From Aggregicoccus sp. 17bor-14 (GTDB lineage Bacteria; Myxococcota; Myxococcia; Myxococcales; Myxococcaceae): a stretch of 64,000 nt of DNA. Where the stretch lies: assembly GCF_009659535.1 (NCBI RefSeq), contig NZ_VJZZ01000004.1, forward strand, positions 124,001-188,000, in the 5' to 3' direction. Both the position numbers and the translations under genes were made by a program. Shown one piece after another: positions 50,741 through 59,838 of the stretch. The notes beneath the pieces are model-generated. The model did not search any database. It had not been told where the DNA came from and saw nothing but the letters and a program-made list of their open reading frames with translations. Each line of letters begins with the position of its first letter. Within the stretch, counting starts at the first letter, position 1.

Positions 50741-50796
50741 GCGCTTCGTTGCTGCTGAAGCCCGCCCTCCGCCACAGCCCAAAACTTCATCGATAG

Positions 50797-50813
50797 GTCG
50801 CGTCCGACGCGAC
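50797..50813. promoter_or_regulatory. 17-bp palindrome in the nrd leader, candidate operator
   Basis: GTCGCGTC-C-GACGCGAC is a perfect 8-bp inverted repeat around one base, about 50 bases downstream of the predicted start point. A second, weaker hairpin (CTCCAC/GTGGAG) follows at 50826-50841. A dimeric repressor could bind the first; I see no match to a known NrdR box. Confidence 0.45.
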
Positions 50814-50930
50814 ATGTGACCGCACCTCCACTCGCGTGGAGTGGCGCACGGCGAGCCATTGCCGAGTCATGACGGGGGCCTCCTGTAGGCTCCTGTAAGG
50901 CGGGCCTATGCCCGGGGGAAGTCCGTCGCC

Positions 50931-53435
50931 ATGCCAGGAGAAGTCCGAGTGAACGCCGAGTCGCCTGTGAAGCCCGCCACCGCTGCCGCCGCTGACTCCT
51001 TCGCCCTCACCTCGCCGCCGAACGAGGTGCTGCCCACGATGATGCGGGTCAAGAAGCGCAACGGCGGCTCCGAGCCCGTGGACGTGAACAAGATCGTCCG
51101 CGCGGTGGGCCGCAACTGCTTCGGCCTCAGCCGCGTGGACGCCATGCGCGTGGCCACCAAGACCATCAGCGGGCTCTACGACGGCGCCACCACGCGCGAG
51201 CTGGACAGCCTCTCCATCCAGACCGCCGCCGCCCTCATCGTGGAGGAGCCCGAGTACGCGCGCCTCAGCGCCCGCCTGCTGTCCACCTTCATCCAGAAGG
51301 AGGTCAGCAACCAGGAGATCCACTCCTTCAGCCAGTCCGTCGCCGCCGGGCACCGCCACGGTCTGATCGCGGACCGGCTGCTGCAGTTCGTGCAGACCAA
51401 CAGCCGCAAGCTCAACAGCGCGATCGATCCCTCGCGCAACGACCTCTTCGAGTACTTCGGCCTGCGCACGGTCTACGACCGCTACCTGCTCAAGAACCCG
51501 CAGACCCGCGAGGTCATCGAGACCCCGCAGGACTTCTTCCTGCGCGTGGCCTGCGCCCTGACGGAGAACGCCAAGGACGCGATCGAGCTCTACCACCTGT
51601 TCAGCTCGCTCGAGTACCTGCCCTCCTCCCCCACCCTCTTCAACTCGGGCACCCGCCACGAGCAGCTCAGCAGCTGCTTCCTGCTGGACTCGCCCCAGGA
51701 CGACCTGAGCGCCATCTACCAGCGCTACGCGGACATCGCGATGCTCTCCAAGTTCAGCGGAGGCATCGGGGTGGCGTACCACCGGGTGCGCGCGCGCGGC
51801 AGCCTCATCAAGAGCACCAACGGCCACTCCAACGGCATCGTTCCCTGGCTCAAGACCCTGGATGCGTCGGTCGCCGCGGTGAACCAGGGCGGCAAGCGCA
51901 AGGGCGCGTGCTGCGTGTACCTCGAGACCTGGCACGCGGACCTCGAGGACTTCCTCGAGCTGCGCGAGAACACGGGCGACGAGGCGCGCCGCACCCACAA
52001 CCTGAACCTGGCCAACTGGGTGCCGGACCTCTTCATGAAGCGCGTGGAGCAGGACGGCGACTGGAGCCTCTTCGACCCCAAGGCCGTCCCGCACTTCACC
52101 GACCTCTTCGGTGAGGCCTTCGAGAGCGCCTACCTCGAGGCCGAGGCGAAGGGCCTCGCGGTCAAGAAGTTCAAGGCCCGCGAGCTCTACGCGCGCCTGA
52201 TGAAGACGCTCGCCCAGACCGGCAACGGCTGGATGACCTTCAAGGACCACAGCAACAAGAAGAGCAACCAGACCGGCGCCCCCGGCAACGTCATCCACCT
52301 GTCCAACCTGTGCACGGAGATCCTCGAGGTCACCAGCAACAGCGAGACGGCGGTGTGCAACCTGGGCAGCCTGAACCTCGGCCGCCACGTGGTGAGCGGG
52401 AAGTTCGACTTCGAGCGCCTCGCGGCCAACGTGCGGCTCGCGATGCGGCAGCTCGATAAGGTCATCGACCTCAACTACTACCCCATCGACACCGCCGCGG
52501 CGTCCAACCGCCGCTGGCGCCCGGTGGGCCTGGGCGTGATGGGCCTGCAGGACGTCTTCTTCCAGCTCAAGCTCGCCTTCGACGCGCCCGAGGCGCGCGC
52601 GCTGGGCAAGAAGATCCAGGAGGAGATCTACTTCGCGGCCCTCACCACGAGCTGCGAGCTCGCCGAGCAGAATGGTCCCCACGCCGCCTTCAAGGAGACG
52701 CGCGCGGCCAAGGGCGAGCTGCAGTTCGACCACTGGGGCGTGGTGCCCGAGGACACCGCGCGCTGGGACGCGCTGCGCCAGCGCATCATGAAGAGCGGCC
52801 TGCGCAACTCGCTGATGATCGCCATCGCCCCCACGGCGACCATCGCCTCCATCGCGGGCTGCTACGAGTGCATCGAGCCGCAGGTGAGCAACCTGTTCAA
52901 GCGCGAGACGCTCTCGGGTGACTTCCTCCAGGTGAACCGCTACCTCGTGCGCGATCTGCAGGCGCTGGGGCTGTGGAACGAGTCCATCCGCAACCGCATC
53001 AAGCTCGCGGAAGGCAGCGTGCAGGACCTCACCGAGCTGCCCGAGCAGCTGCGCGCCATCTACCGCACCGCGTGGGAGATCCCCATGCGCTCGCTCATCG
53101 ACATGGCGGCCGACCGCGGCGCCTTCATCGACCAGAGCCAGAGCCTCAACCTGTTCGTGGAGAGCCCGAACATCGGCAAGCTCAGCTCCATGTACATGTA
53201 CGCGTGGCAGAAGGGCCTGAAGACCACGTACTACCTGCGCAGCCGCCCGGCGACCCGCATCGCGAAGACCACCATCGCCTCCGGCACCACGCAGGCCGCA
53301 CCCACCGGGCTCGCGCCCACGCAGGCCCCCGCCCAGGCGGCGCCCGCCGCGGCTCCCGCCCCGAAGCAGTTCGCGGACGCCGAGGCGATCGCCTGCAGCC
53401 TCGAGAACCCCGAGGCCTGCGAGGCCTGCCAGTAG
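50931..53435 (+). CDS. nrdA: Ribonucleoside-diphosphate reductase, class I alpha subunit
   Basis: Protein of 834 residues that reduces ribonucleotides with the radical supplied by NrdB. An ATP-cone allosteric domain (about 35-120: MRVKKRNGGSEPVDVNKIVRAV) precedes the barrel with QLSSCFLLDSPQDD (first redox Cys), NLCTEILEVT (radical Cys), AVCNLGSLNL (second redox Cys), and IAPTATIASIAGCYECIEPQ. The C-terminal tail CSLENPEACEACQ holds the thioredoxin-reducible cysteine pair. An in-frame GTG at 50949 with AGGAG eight bases upstream may be the true start, shortening the protein by six residues. The ATP cone implies dATP feedback control. Confidence 0.95.
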   Translation: MPGEVRVNAESPVKPATAAAADSFALTSPPNEVLPTMMRVKKRNGGSEPVDVNKIVRAVGRNCFGLSRVDAMRVATKTISGLYDGATTRELDSLSIQTAAALIVEEPEYARLSARLLSTFIQKEVSNQEIHSFSQSVAAGHRHGLIADRLLQFVQTNSRKLNSAIDPSRNDLFEYFGLRTVYDRYLLKNPQTREVIETPQDFFLRVACALTENAKDAIELYHLFSSLEYLPSSPTLFNSGTRHEQLSSCFLLDSPQDDLSAIYQRYADIAMLSKFSGGIGVAYHRVRARGSLIKSTNGHSNGIVPWLKTLDASVAAVNQGGKRKGACCVYLETWHADLEDFLELRENTGDEARRTHNLNLANWVPDLFMKRVEQDGDWSLFDPKAVPHFTDLFGEAFESAYLEAEAKGLAVKKFKARELYARLMKTLAQTGNGWMTFKDHSNKKSNQTGAPGNVIHLSNLCTEILEVTSNSETAVCNLGSLNLGRHVVSGKFDFERLAANVRLAMRQLDKVIDLNYYPIDTAAASNRRWRPVGLGVMGLQDVFFQLKLAFDAPEARALGKKIQEEIYFAALTTSCELAEQNGPHAAFKETRAAKGELQFDHWGVVPEDTARWDALRQRIMKSGLRNSLMIAIAPTATIASIAGCYECIEPQVSNLFKRETLSGDFLQVNRYLVRDLQALGLWNESIRNRIKLAEGSVQDLTELPEQLRAIYRTAWEIPMRSLIDMAADRGAFIDQSQSLNLFVESPNIGKLSSMYMYAWQKGLKTTYYLRSRPATRIAKTTIASGTTQAAPTGLAPTQAPAQAAPAAAPAPKQFADAEAIACSLENPEACEACQ

Positions 53436-53462
53436 AGCCGTCACCACCGTGACGCATTTCCA

Positions 53463-53495
53463 GGGGCCGCTGCGTGAACCGCGGCGGCCCCTCTT
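53463..53495 (+). terminator. Hairpin between nrdA and nrdB (weak terminator or attenuator)
   Basis: GGGGCCGC (53463-53470) pairs with GCGGCCCC (53484-53491) and is followed by only TCTT. It could partly terminate or stabilise the nrdA message and so set the NrdA:NrdB ratio. Confidence 0.4.
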
Positions 53496-53529
53496 GCCCT
53501 CCAGCCTCACCTAGAAGGACGTGAACACC

Positions 53530-54528
53530 ATGCTGCTCGACCCCGGGATGAACCTCACGCTGCGCCCGATGGCATACCCGGCCTTCTACGAGATGTACCG
53601 AAACGCCATCAAGAACACGTGGACCGTGGAGGAGGTGGACTTCTCCACGGACCTGGTGGACCTGCGCTCGAAGATGACGGACGCGGAGCGCCACCTCATC
53701 CACCGGCTGGTGGCGTTCTTCGCGACGGGCGACTCGATCGTCTCGAACAACCTGGTGCTCAACCTCTACAAGCACATCAACGCGCCCGAGGCGCGCATGT
53801 ACCTGAGCCGCCAGCTCTACGAGGAGGCGCTCCACGTCCAGTTCTACCTGACGCTGCTGGACACCTACGTGCCGGACCCGCAGGAGCGCGCCAAGGCGTT
53901 CGCGGCGGTGGACAACATTCCGTCCATCCGCGCGAAGGCGCAGTTCTGCATGAAGTGGATCGACAGCATCCAGAACCTGCACAGCCTGAAGACGAAGGCG
54001 GACCGCCGTCAGTTCCTGCTGAACCTCATCTGCTTCGCGGGCGTCATCGAGGGGCTCTTCTTCTTCGCGGCCTTCGCGTACGTGTACTTCCTGCGCAGCA
54101 AGGGGCTGCTCAACGGGCTCGCGGCGGGCACCAACTGGGTGTTCCGCGACGAGAGCGCGCACATGAGCTTCGCCTTCGAGGCGATCCGCGTGATGCGCGA
54201 GGAGGAGCCGGACCTCTTCGACGCGGGGATGCAGGCGGACGTGATGGCGATGATCAACGAGGCGGTGGACTGCGAGACGATGTTCGCGCAGGACCTGCTC
54301 TCGGGCGGCGTCGCGGGCCTCAGCGTGGGCGAGATGCGCCAGTACCTCCAGTACGTGGCGGACCAGCGCTTCCAGATGCTCGGCATGTCGCCGATGTTCC
54401 GGGTGAAGAACCCGCTCGCCTTCATGGACCTGCAGGACGTGCAGGAGCTCACCAACTTCTTCGAGCGCCGCGTCTCCGCCTACCAGGTGGGCGTCACGGG
54501 CAACGTCACCTTCGACGAGGCGTTCTAG
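53530..54528 (+). CDS. nrdB: Ribonucleoside-diphosphate reductase, class I beta subunit
   Basis: Protein of 332 residues, a ferritin-like metal carrier. Metal ligands are visible in DAERHLIHRL, EEALHVQFY (Glu99-x-x-His102), IEGLFFFAAFAYVYF and RDESAHMSFAF. The radical tyrosine is present (Tyr106, four residues after the histidine), so this is a normal Tyr-radical enzyme rather than the Phe-containing class Ic type. The ATG at 53530 is chosen because AAGGA lies ten bases upstream; a GTG at 53521 is only one base from that RBS. A strong terminator follows. Confidence 0.95.
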   Translation: MLLDPGMNLTLRPMAYPAFYEMYRNAIKNTWTVEEVDFSTDLVDLRSKMTDAERHLIHRLVAFFATGDSIVSNNLVLNLYKHINAPEARMYLSRQLYEEALHVQFYLTLLDTYVPDPQERAKAFAAVDNIPSIRAKAQFCMKWIDSIQNLHSLKTKADRRQFLLNLICFAGVIEGLFFFAAFAYVYFLRSKGLLNGLAAGTNWVFRDESAHMSFAFEAIRVMREEEPDLFDAGMQADVMAMINEAVDCETMFAQDLLSGGVAGLSVGEMRQYLQYVADQRFQMLGMSPMFRVKNPLAFMDLQDVQELTNFFERRVSAYQVGVTGNVTFDEAF

Positions 54529-54555
54529 CCACCGTCCCCTCCCCCTTGGGGAATC

Positions 54556-54601
54556 CGCGGGCTGCAGCCTCCGAACGGGAGGCTGCGGCCCGTGTGCTTT
54601 T
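54556..54601 (+). terminator. Rho-independent terminator of nrdAB
   Basis: A stem of about 17 bp (54556-54572 with 54578-54594, including two G-T pairs) and a 5-base loop are followed by TGCTTTTC. It sits exactly between nrdB and the stop of the convergent lipoprotein gene. Confidence 0.75.
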
Positions 54602-56100
54602 CAGCGGCCGCGCAGCGCGTCCAGGTGCTCGGGGTCCTCGCCCAGCGCCGAGGCCAGGGCCTGGGCGACGGCGGCGGGAGGCGCGCTGGCGCCGTACGCG
54701 CAGCGCGCCGCATCCTCCAGCGCGTAGCGCGGCTGCTGGCAGTGCGCCGCGGCCCAGCGCTCCTGGAGCGCGCTGCGCAGGCGCGCCTCCAGCTCGCCAT
54801 ACACGCCCTCGACCCACACGGGCCCTGCGGGGAGCGTGGAGGCATGCGGCGCCAGGTTCATGGCGGGGTTGGACTCGGCGTACTCGAGCTCGCTGCGCTG
54901 CAGCTCACCCTTCGCCTCGAGCTGCAGCGGCTCCGCCTCGCGCGCCGCGAGCACCACGGTGAGCAGCGCTTCGGCGGCGTAGTCCGCGGTGAGCTTCTCC
55001 GCGGGGAAGCTGTAGACGCGCGCCTCGGAGCGGTGGCGCGTGACGTCGCGCCACTTGGTCTCGTACTCGGTGCGGTAGCGGGTGACCTGGCGCGTGCGGT
55101 ACTCGGTGCGGTAGTGGGTCACCGGCCGGCTCCCGGTGCAGGTGCGGTTGCTCCCGCACGAGTAGCTGTACGACTCGCTCGTCGTGTACGGGACCTGCTC
55201 CGTGTAGCTCTCGGTGGCCTGGTACGGGACCTGGCGCGACTCCTGGTAGGACTCGCGATCGGTGTAGGGCACCATCACCGAGTAGGCGTGCTGCGCGGTG
55301 ACCTGCGTGCGCGTGAGCTGTGCGGTGTAGCGCCCCGAGAGCCGCGCGTGCGCTACGTCCGCGGCGGACGCGTCGTACCAGGGCGAGCTGCGAAACACCT
55401 GCCCCAGGCGCTCGAGCGGCGCGGGCGGGGCGCCCGAGAGGGCCCCATCCAGGGAGAGGCCTCCCATGAGGCCCGGCAGCGCCACCGGCGCGAGCGTCAC
55501 CTGCCAGTGGGCGCAGGAGCGCGCGACCCACCAGGTGCCGTAGGGGCCCTGCAGGCCGGGATCGCGCTGCAGCGCCGCGCAGGTCTCCTGCCCCGCGGCC
55601 CTGATCGAAGCACCCAGCGCCTCGCCCACCGGTGCGAGCTCCGCGATGCGCAGCGCCTCGGCGTGCGCGGCGAGCGCGCGCTCGGCGCGCAGGGGGCCGC
55701 CGGACTTGAGGCGCCCGAGCACGTCCTCGCGCAGGGCACGGCCCTGGGCCTCGAGCTCGCTCGCGAGCAGCGCCCGCGTCAGCGCGTCGAGCGAGGGCTC
55801 CCACGCATCGCGCCGGGAGAGCGCCTCGCGCAGGACCTCGATGGACCCCGCCTCGTTGCCGGCCTCGCGCAGGGTGGAGGCCCGGCGCACGCGATCCACC
55901 AGTGCCGCGCGGCGGGCCTGGTCGCGCTCGGCGACGAGGGCGGCGTCACCCGGGTGCTGCGCGACGAGCTGGTCGTACTGCTGGAGCGCCGGGGTGTATT
56001 GCCCCCGGCGCACCAGGTCGCGGGCGCGGTCGGCAGGGGTCACACAGGCGAGGACGAGCAGCGCGCAGAGGAGCGCGCCGGAGCGGCAGGACGGGGACAT
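54601..56100 (-). CDS. Lipoprotein with Tyr/Glu-rich imperfect repeats
   Basis: Protein of 499 residues with a lipobox LLVLACVTP and an alpha-helical N-terminal half that looks TPR-like (RRGQYTPALQQYDQLVAQHP and similar, about 30-190). The middle (about 270-370) has short repeats built on VPY-x3-ESY-x-E (VPYTDRESYQES, VPYQATESYTEQ, VPYTTSESYSY) and then TRYRTEYETKW-like units, in all about a dozen tyrosines alternating with Arg or Glu. The C-terminal domain is helical. A cysteine pair (SCGSNRTC) lies within the repeat region. No family is recognised. The repeats could form a long beta-hairpin or stacked ladder at the cell surface. Confidence 0.75.
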   Translation of the reverse strand: MSPSCRSGALLCALLVLACVTPADRARDLVRRGQYTPALQQYDQLVAQHPGDAALVAERDQARRAALVDRVRRASTLREAGNEAGSIEVLREALSRRDAWEPSLDALTRALLASELEAQGRALREDVLGRLKSGGPLRAERALAAHAEALRIAELAPVGEALGASIRAAGQETCAALQRDPGLQGPYGTWWVARSCAHWQVTLAPVALPGLMGGLSLDGALSGAPPAPLERLGQVFRSSPWYDASAADVAHARLSGRYTAQLTRTQVTAQHAYSVMVPYTDRESYQESRQVPYQATESYTEQVPYTTSESYSYSCGSNRTCTGSRPVTHYRTEYRTRQVTRYRTEYETKWRDVTRHRSEARVYSFPAEKLTADYAAEALLTVVLAAREAEPLQLEAKGELQRSELEYAESNPAMNLAPHASTLPAGPVWVEGVYGELEARLRSALQERWAAAHCQQPRYALEDAARCAYGASAPPAAVAQALASALGEDPEHLDALRGR

Positions 56101-56181
56101 GGCTTCACACAGGGAAAAGAAGGGAAAGCAGCAACTCCCCGAGCCTACCAGCCCTGCCCTGCGACGCGGGAGCCCCCTCCC

Positions 56182-57153
56182 CTACCGGGTGGCCTCGGCG
56201 AGCTGCCGCAGCTCCTCGCCCGAGAGCGGTGAGCGGAAGGCGCCCAGCAGCTCGCGCACCTGCTCCGGGCTGGTGGCGCTCGCAATGGGCGACGTCACGG
56301 TGGGCTGCGCGGCGAGCCACGCGAGCGCCGTCTGGGAGAGCGACTGTCCCCGCCCCTTCGCCACCTTCTCGAGCGCCGCGAGCGCGCGCCAGCCGCGCGG
56401 GTTCGCATAGCGCTTCATCACGCCCTCGGCGCGCTTCGTGTCCGGGGGTGGCTGGCCCTCGCGGTACTTGCCGGTGAGGAAGCCCGCGGCGAGGCCGAAG
56501 TACGGCGCGACGGCGATTCCCTCGCGCTCGCACAGCTGCTGCAGCGGGCCCTCGAAGGAGTCGCGCGAGACGAGGTTGTACTCGGGCTGCAGCACCGCGT
56601 AGCGGGCGAGCCCGAGCTTTCGGGAGAGCTCCAGCGCGGAGGCGAGGCGCCCCGCGTCGAAGTTGCTCGCGCCCAGCTGGCGCACCTTGCCCGCGCGCAC
56701 CAGCGCGTCGAAGGCCTTCGCGGTCTCCTCCTGCGCCGTGTCCGGATCGTCGCGGTGCGCGTAGTAGAGGTCGATGCGCTCCACGCCGAGGCGGCGCAGC
56801 GAGTCGTCACAGGCGCGCTGGATGTGGGCCGCACCGAGGCCCTTTCCCGTGGGCATGGGCGAGCCCACCTTCGTCGCGATGACCACGCGCTCGCGCACCT
56901 TGCGTGACGCCATCCACTTGCCCAGCAGCGTCTCGGACTCGCCGCCCTGGTTACCCGGCACCCAGGACGAGTACACGTCCGCGGTGTCGATGAAGTTGCC
57001 GCCGCCCTCGAGGAAGGCATCGAGCACGGCGAAGGAGCCCTTCTCGTCCAGGGTCCAGCCGAACACGTTGCCTCCGAGGCAGAGCCGGGAGACCTCGGGG
57101 CCCTCACGCCCCAGCTTCACCCGCTCACCTGCCGTCCGTGCCGCAGTCGCCAT
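56182..57153 (-). CDS. Aldo/keto reductase
   Basis: Protein of 323 residues with an NADPH-dependent TIM-barrel pattern: GREGPEVSRLCLGGNVFGW, NFIDTADVYSSW (catalytic Asp/Tyr), VVIATKVGSPMP (catalytic Lys), YYAHRDDPDTA (the catalytic His region), LGASNFDA, and ALAWLAAQPTVTSPIASATSPEQV for phosphate binding. It matches the YajO/AKR13-like subgroup, which often acts on small aldehydes; the substrate is unknown. The start is preceded by GGAGG. The gene lies 160 bases downstream of hpt on the same strand and may or may not share its transcript. Confidence 0.9.
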   Translation of the reverse strand: MATAARTAGERVKLGREGPEVSRLCLGGNVFGWTLDEKGSFAVLDAFLEGGGNFIDTADVYSSWVPGNQGGESETLLGKWMASRKVRERVVIATKVGSPMPTGKGLGAAHIQRACDDSLRRLGVERIDLYYAHRDDPDTAQEETAKAFDALVRAGKVRQLGASNFDAGRLASALELSRKLGLARYAVLQPEYNLVSRDSFEGPLQQLCEREGIAVAPYFGLAAGFLTGKYREGQPPPDTKRAEGVMKRYANPRGWRALAALEKVAKGRGQSLSQTALAWLAAQPTVTSPIASATSPEQVRELLGAFRSPLSGEELRQLAEATR

Positions 57154-57313
57154 GCATCCTCCAGGAGGGTGTGTGCCCCGAGCGCTCTTCGAGAGAGCAC
57201 CCGGGCGAGGAGGACAAGGTGCGGTCCGGGGGCCCGGCGTGCCAGGGAAAGCGCAGGCTCGTCTGCCCACGGACGTGGCAGTCGGCGTGCCTCCGGACCG
57301 GAAGGCTGCGGCG

Positions 57314-57859
57314 CTACTTCCCCTTCATCACGCCGATGAACGGGAGGTTGCGGTACTTCTCGCCGAAGTCGAGCCCGTAGCCCACGACGAACACGTCGTC
57401 GATGACGAAGCCCTTGTAGTCGATGGGCACCTGGGTGCGCGCGCGGCTGGGCTTCTCGAGGAGGCTCGCGACCTTGAGGCTCGCCGGGTGGCGGCTGCGC
57501 AGGTTCTCGAGCAGGAAGCTCATGGTGAGCCCGGTGTCGATGATGTCCTCGATCACCAGCAGGTGCTTGCCGGCCATGGGCTTGGTCGCATCCAGGGTGA
57601 TGCGCACCTCGCCGGTGGTCTCGGTGCCGCCCTGGTAGCTGCTCACCCCGAGGAACTCGAGCGTGAGCGGCAGGTCGATGCACTTGGCCAGGTCGGTGGC
57701 GAAGAACACGCTGCCCTTGAGCACCACGAGCAGCGTGAGCTCCTTGCCCTGGTAGTCGCGGGTGATCTGCGCGCCCAGCTCGCGGATGCGCGCCTGGAGC
57801 TTCTGGGAATCGATGAGGGTGCCGACGTCCTGCTCGAAGAAGGCCACGGGGTGTTCCAC
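57314..57859 (-). CDS. hpt: Hypoxanthine phosphoribosyltransferase
   Basis: Protein of 181 residues that makes IMP (and GMP) from hypoxanthine or guanine and PRPP. It has LLVVLKGSVFFATDL, the PRPP loop LLVIEDIIDTGLTMS, and the C-terminal DDVFVVGYGLDFGEKYRNL diagnostic of HPRT. It starts at GTG directly after the upp stop codon with no gap, and the upp and tdk genes lie just upstream, so this is a purine/pyrimidine salvage operon. It is supplied with PRPP by the prs gene 2.5 kb away on the other strand. Confidence 0.95.
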   Translation of the reverse strand: MEHPVAFFEQDVGTLIDSQKLQARIRELGAQITRDYQGKELTLLVVLKGSVFFATDLAKCIDLPLTLEFLGVSSYQGGTETTGEVRITLDATKPMAGKHLLVIEDIIDTGLTMSFLLENLRSRHPASLKVASLLEKPSRARTQVPIDYKGFVIDDVFVVGYGLDFGEKYRNLPFIGVMKGK

Positions 57860-58675
57860 CTAGACGTATGCGTTGTTCATGATCTCCCCGAAGCCGCCGC
57901 CACCGGGGACGATGTACTGCCGCTCATCCAGCCCGCGCTCCTTCTCCCAGTGCGTGCCCGGCACGGTGCCGAACACCTCGGGAGGGGACATGCCGCGGTC
58001 CAGCCGCAGCGCGTAGACCGCCACGTCCGGGTGCTCCTGCGTGATGCGCCGCAGGTACTCCGGGGTGACGATCAGGTTGAGCAGGAGGATGCGCCGCGCC
58101 TTGCCGGGCACCTTGTCCTTGTAGAGCGAGATGGCGGTGCAGAGGCTGCCGCCGGTGGCGCCCATGGGGTCCGGGAAGAGCACGATGGCGTCGTCCACGT
58201 CCCCGCCGATCTTCGCCCCGCCGATGCTCGAGCCGACCACCGTCTCGGCCTCGTCCAGCATGCGGCTCATGATGATGTGGTCCTGGCGCACCAGCTCCGG
58301 GTCCAGCGTCACGTTGAGCAGATCGTAGGCCACCTGGCTCGGCAGCGTGCCCGCGCGCGCGATGTTCACCGTGACGGCGCGCACGTGCGGGTCGATCACC
58401 TGCCCCTGGTAGAGCGCCTGCGGGGTGCTGTCGATCATGCGCGTGGGGATGGTCACGCTCTTGCGCGGGAACTCCGCGTTGATGACCGTCTTGATCAGGT
58501 CCGTGTAGAGCAGCGCCACCAGGCGGTTGATCTGCGGCTGCACGGTGCCCTTCGCGCACAGCGTGGCGAGCTGGCTGAGCAGGAAGGGGTTGCCCACCAG
58601 GTGCACCTGCGGGCCGTAGCGGTGGGGCATCTCGCTCAGGGCGAACGGGATGTCGGCGTAGAGGGTGTCGCGCAT
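57860..58675 (-). CDS. upp: Uracil phosphoribosyltransferase, long form
   Basis: Protein of 271 residues, longer than E. coli Upp (208). It forms UMP from uracil and PRPP. The PRPP motif is VLFPDPMGATGGSLCTAI, and the region VNIARAGTLPSQVAY is the uracil-binding loop analogue. The C-terminus ERQYIVPGGGGFGEIMNNAYV includes the PGxGxFG(D/E) motif of the family. The ATG at 58675 gives the natural start MRDTLYADIP. It lies between tdk (10 bases away) and hpt (adjacent). Confidence 0.9.
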   Translation of the reverse strand: MRDTLYADIPFALSEMPHRYGPQVHLVGNPFLLSQLATLCAKGTVQPQINRLVALLYTDLIKTVINAEFPRKSVTIPTRMIDSTPQALYQGQVIDPHVRAVTVNIARAGTLPSQVAYDLLNVTLDPELVRQDHIIMSRMLDEAETVVGSSIGGAKIGGDVDDAIVLFPDPMGATGGSLCTAISLYKDKVPGKARRILLLNLIVTPEYLRRITQEHPDVAVYALRLDRGMSPPEVFGTVPGTHWEKERGLDERQYIVPGGGGFGEIMNNAYV

Positions 58676-58685
58676 GGGCGCTCCT

Positions 58686-59285
58686 TCAGTCCTTGAACAG
58701 CTCGAGCGTCTGCGGCGTGGCCTCGGCCGCCTCGGGCACGTGGCACTTGCGGCAGCGCGCCTCATACGCGCCCGCTGCGCCCACCATCACCCGCTCCTCG
58801 CTCTGCACCAGGCGCTGGGTGCGGTTGGCCGGATTGCCGCACACCACGCAGATGGCCAGCTGCTTGGTCACGTACTCGGCCACGGCGAGCAGGTGGTGCA
58901 CCGGCTCGAAGGGCTTGCCCTGGAAGTCCTGATCCAGCCCGGCGCAGATGACGCGCAGGCCGCGCCCCGCGAGCGCTTCGCACACGGCCACCACCTCGGG
59001 CCCGAGGAACTGCACCTCGTCGATGCCCACCACCTGCGTGTCCGGGCGCAGGTGGCGGAAGATCTCCTCCGCCCGGTCGATGACCGTGGAGCTGATCTTG
59101 AGCTGCGAGTGGCTCACCACGGCCACGTCGTCGTAGCGGTTGTCCAGCCGCGGCTTGAACACCTGCACGCGCTGCTTGCCCCAGGCCGCGCGCTTCACGC
59201 GCCGGATCAGCTCCTCGGTCTTGCCCGAGTACATCGAGCCGCAGACCACCTCTATCCACCCGATGTCGCTGGGAAATTGGTGCAC
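58686..59285 (-). CDS. tdk: Thymidine kinase, type II
   Basis: Protein of 199 residues with GTG start. The P-loop is CGSMYSGKTEELIRR (about 15-29), the lid/acceptor part VVGIDEVQFLG, and two CxxC-type zinc pairs, CVVCGNPA and CRKCHVP, are visible in the order typical of TK1-like enzymes. It phosphorylates thymidine and deoxyuridine. It is the first gene of the salvage operon. A TTGACG at 59356-59361 (minus strand) may be its -35 box, but the -10 is unclear. Confidence 0.95.
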   Translation of the reverse strand: MHQFPSDIGWIEVVCGSMYSGKTEELIRRVKRAAWGKQRVQVFKPRLDNRYDDVAVVSHSQLKISSTVIDRAEEIFRHLRPDTQVVGIDEVQFLGPEVVAVCEALAGRGLRVICAGLDQDFQGKPFEPVHHLLAVAEYVTKQLAICVVCGNPANRTQRLVQSEERVMVGAAGAYEARCRKCHVPEAAEATPQTLELFKD

Positions 59286-59466
59286 GGGAAAGGGCCGCCG
59301 GGGCTAGGGGGTGGAGGAAAAGCGGGGCGGACACTCTCGGCCACGCGGCCCGCTCCGTCAACGTTTCCACCGTGGGGCCCCGCCCCGCCTCCGGCCACCC
59401 CTGGCAGGAGTCTTGAATGCGCTCCCGGAGCAGGGGCGGGGTGCAGGGGTGGGCGCGGGGGGCGAC

Positions 59467-59838
59467 GTGGCGACGACGGCGGGAACCAGACGCTTCAACA
59501 TCGCAGCAGCAGGGACTTTCTCGGGCGCCTCGTACGTCGGGGCCGCGGTGGCGCTGCTGCTGCTGAACCTGAGCGACGGGCTCTTCACCCTGACCTTCTT
59601 ACAGATGGGGGTGGCCGAGGAGCTGAATCCCCTGATGCGCCTGGCCTACGAGCGCTCGCCGGTGCTCTTCATGGGCGTCAAGCTCGCCATCGTGGGTACG
59701 GGCGTCCTGCTGCTGTGCCTGCACCACGCGCAGCGCATGGCGCGCTGGGCGCTGCGCGCGGGCGCCGGGCTCTACCTGCTCATCAACCTCTACCACCTGG
59801 CCTTCCTCGCGCACTCGCTGCTCTCGGGCGGGCGCTGA
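59467..59838 (+). CDS. Small membrane protein (DUF5658-like)
   Basis: Protein of 123 residues with three membrane segments (about 23-45, 60-85 and 95-118). Features are the LLLNLSDGLFTLTFLQMGVAEELNPLM motif, with an acidic NP in the first loop, and LFMGVKLAIVGTGVLLL. The pattern matches the DUF5658 type of unknown function. The GTG at 59467 is chosen with a G-rich RBS; longer starts would add a low-complexity basic leader. It is 90 bases from spoVG. Confidence 0.65.
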   Translation: MATTAGTRRFNIAAAGTFSGASYVGAAVALLLLNLSDGLFTLTFLQMGVAEELNPLMRLAYERSPVLFMGVKLAIVGTGVLLLCLHHAQRMARWALRAGAGLYLLINLYHLAFLAHSLLSGGR

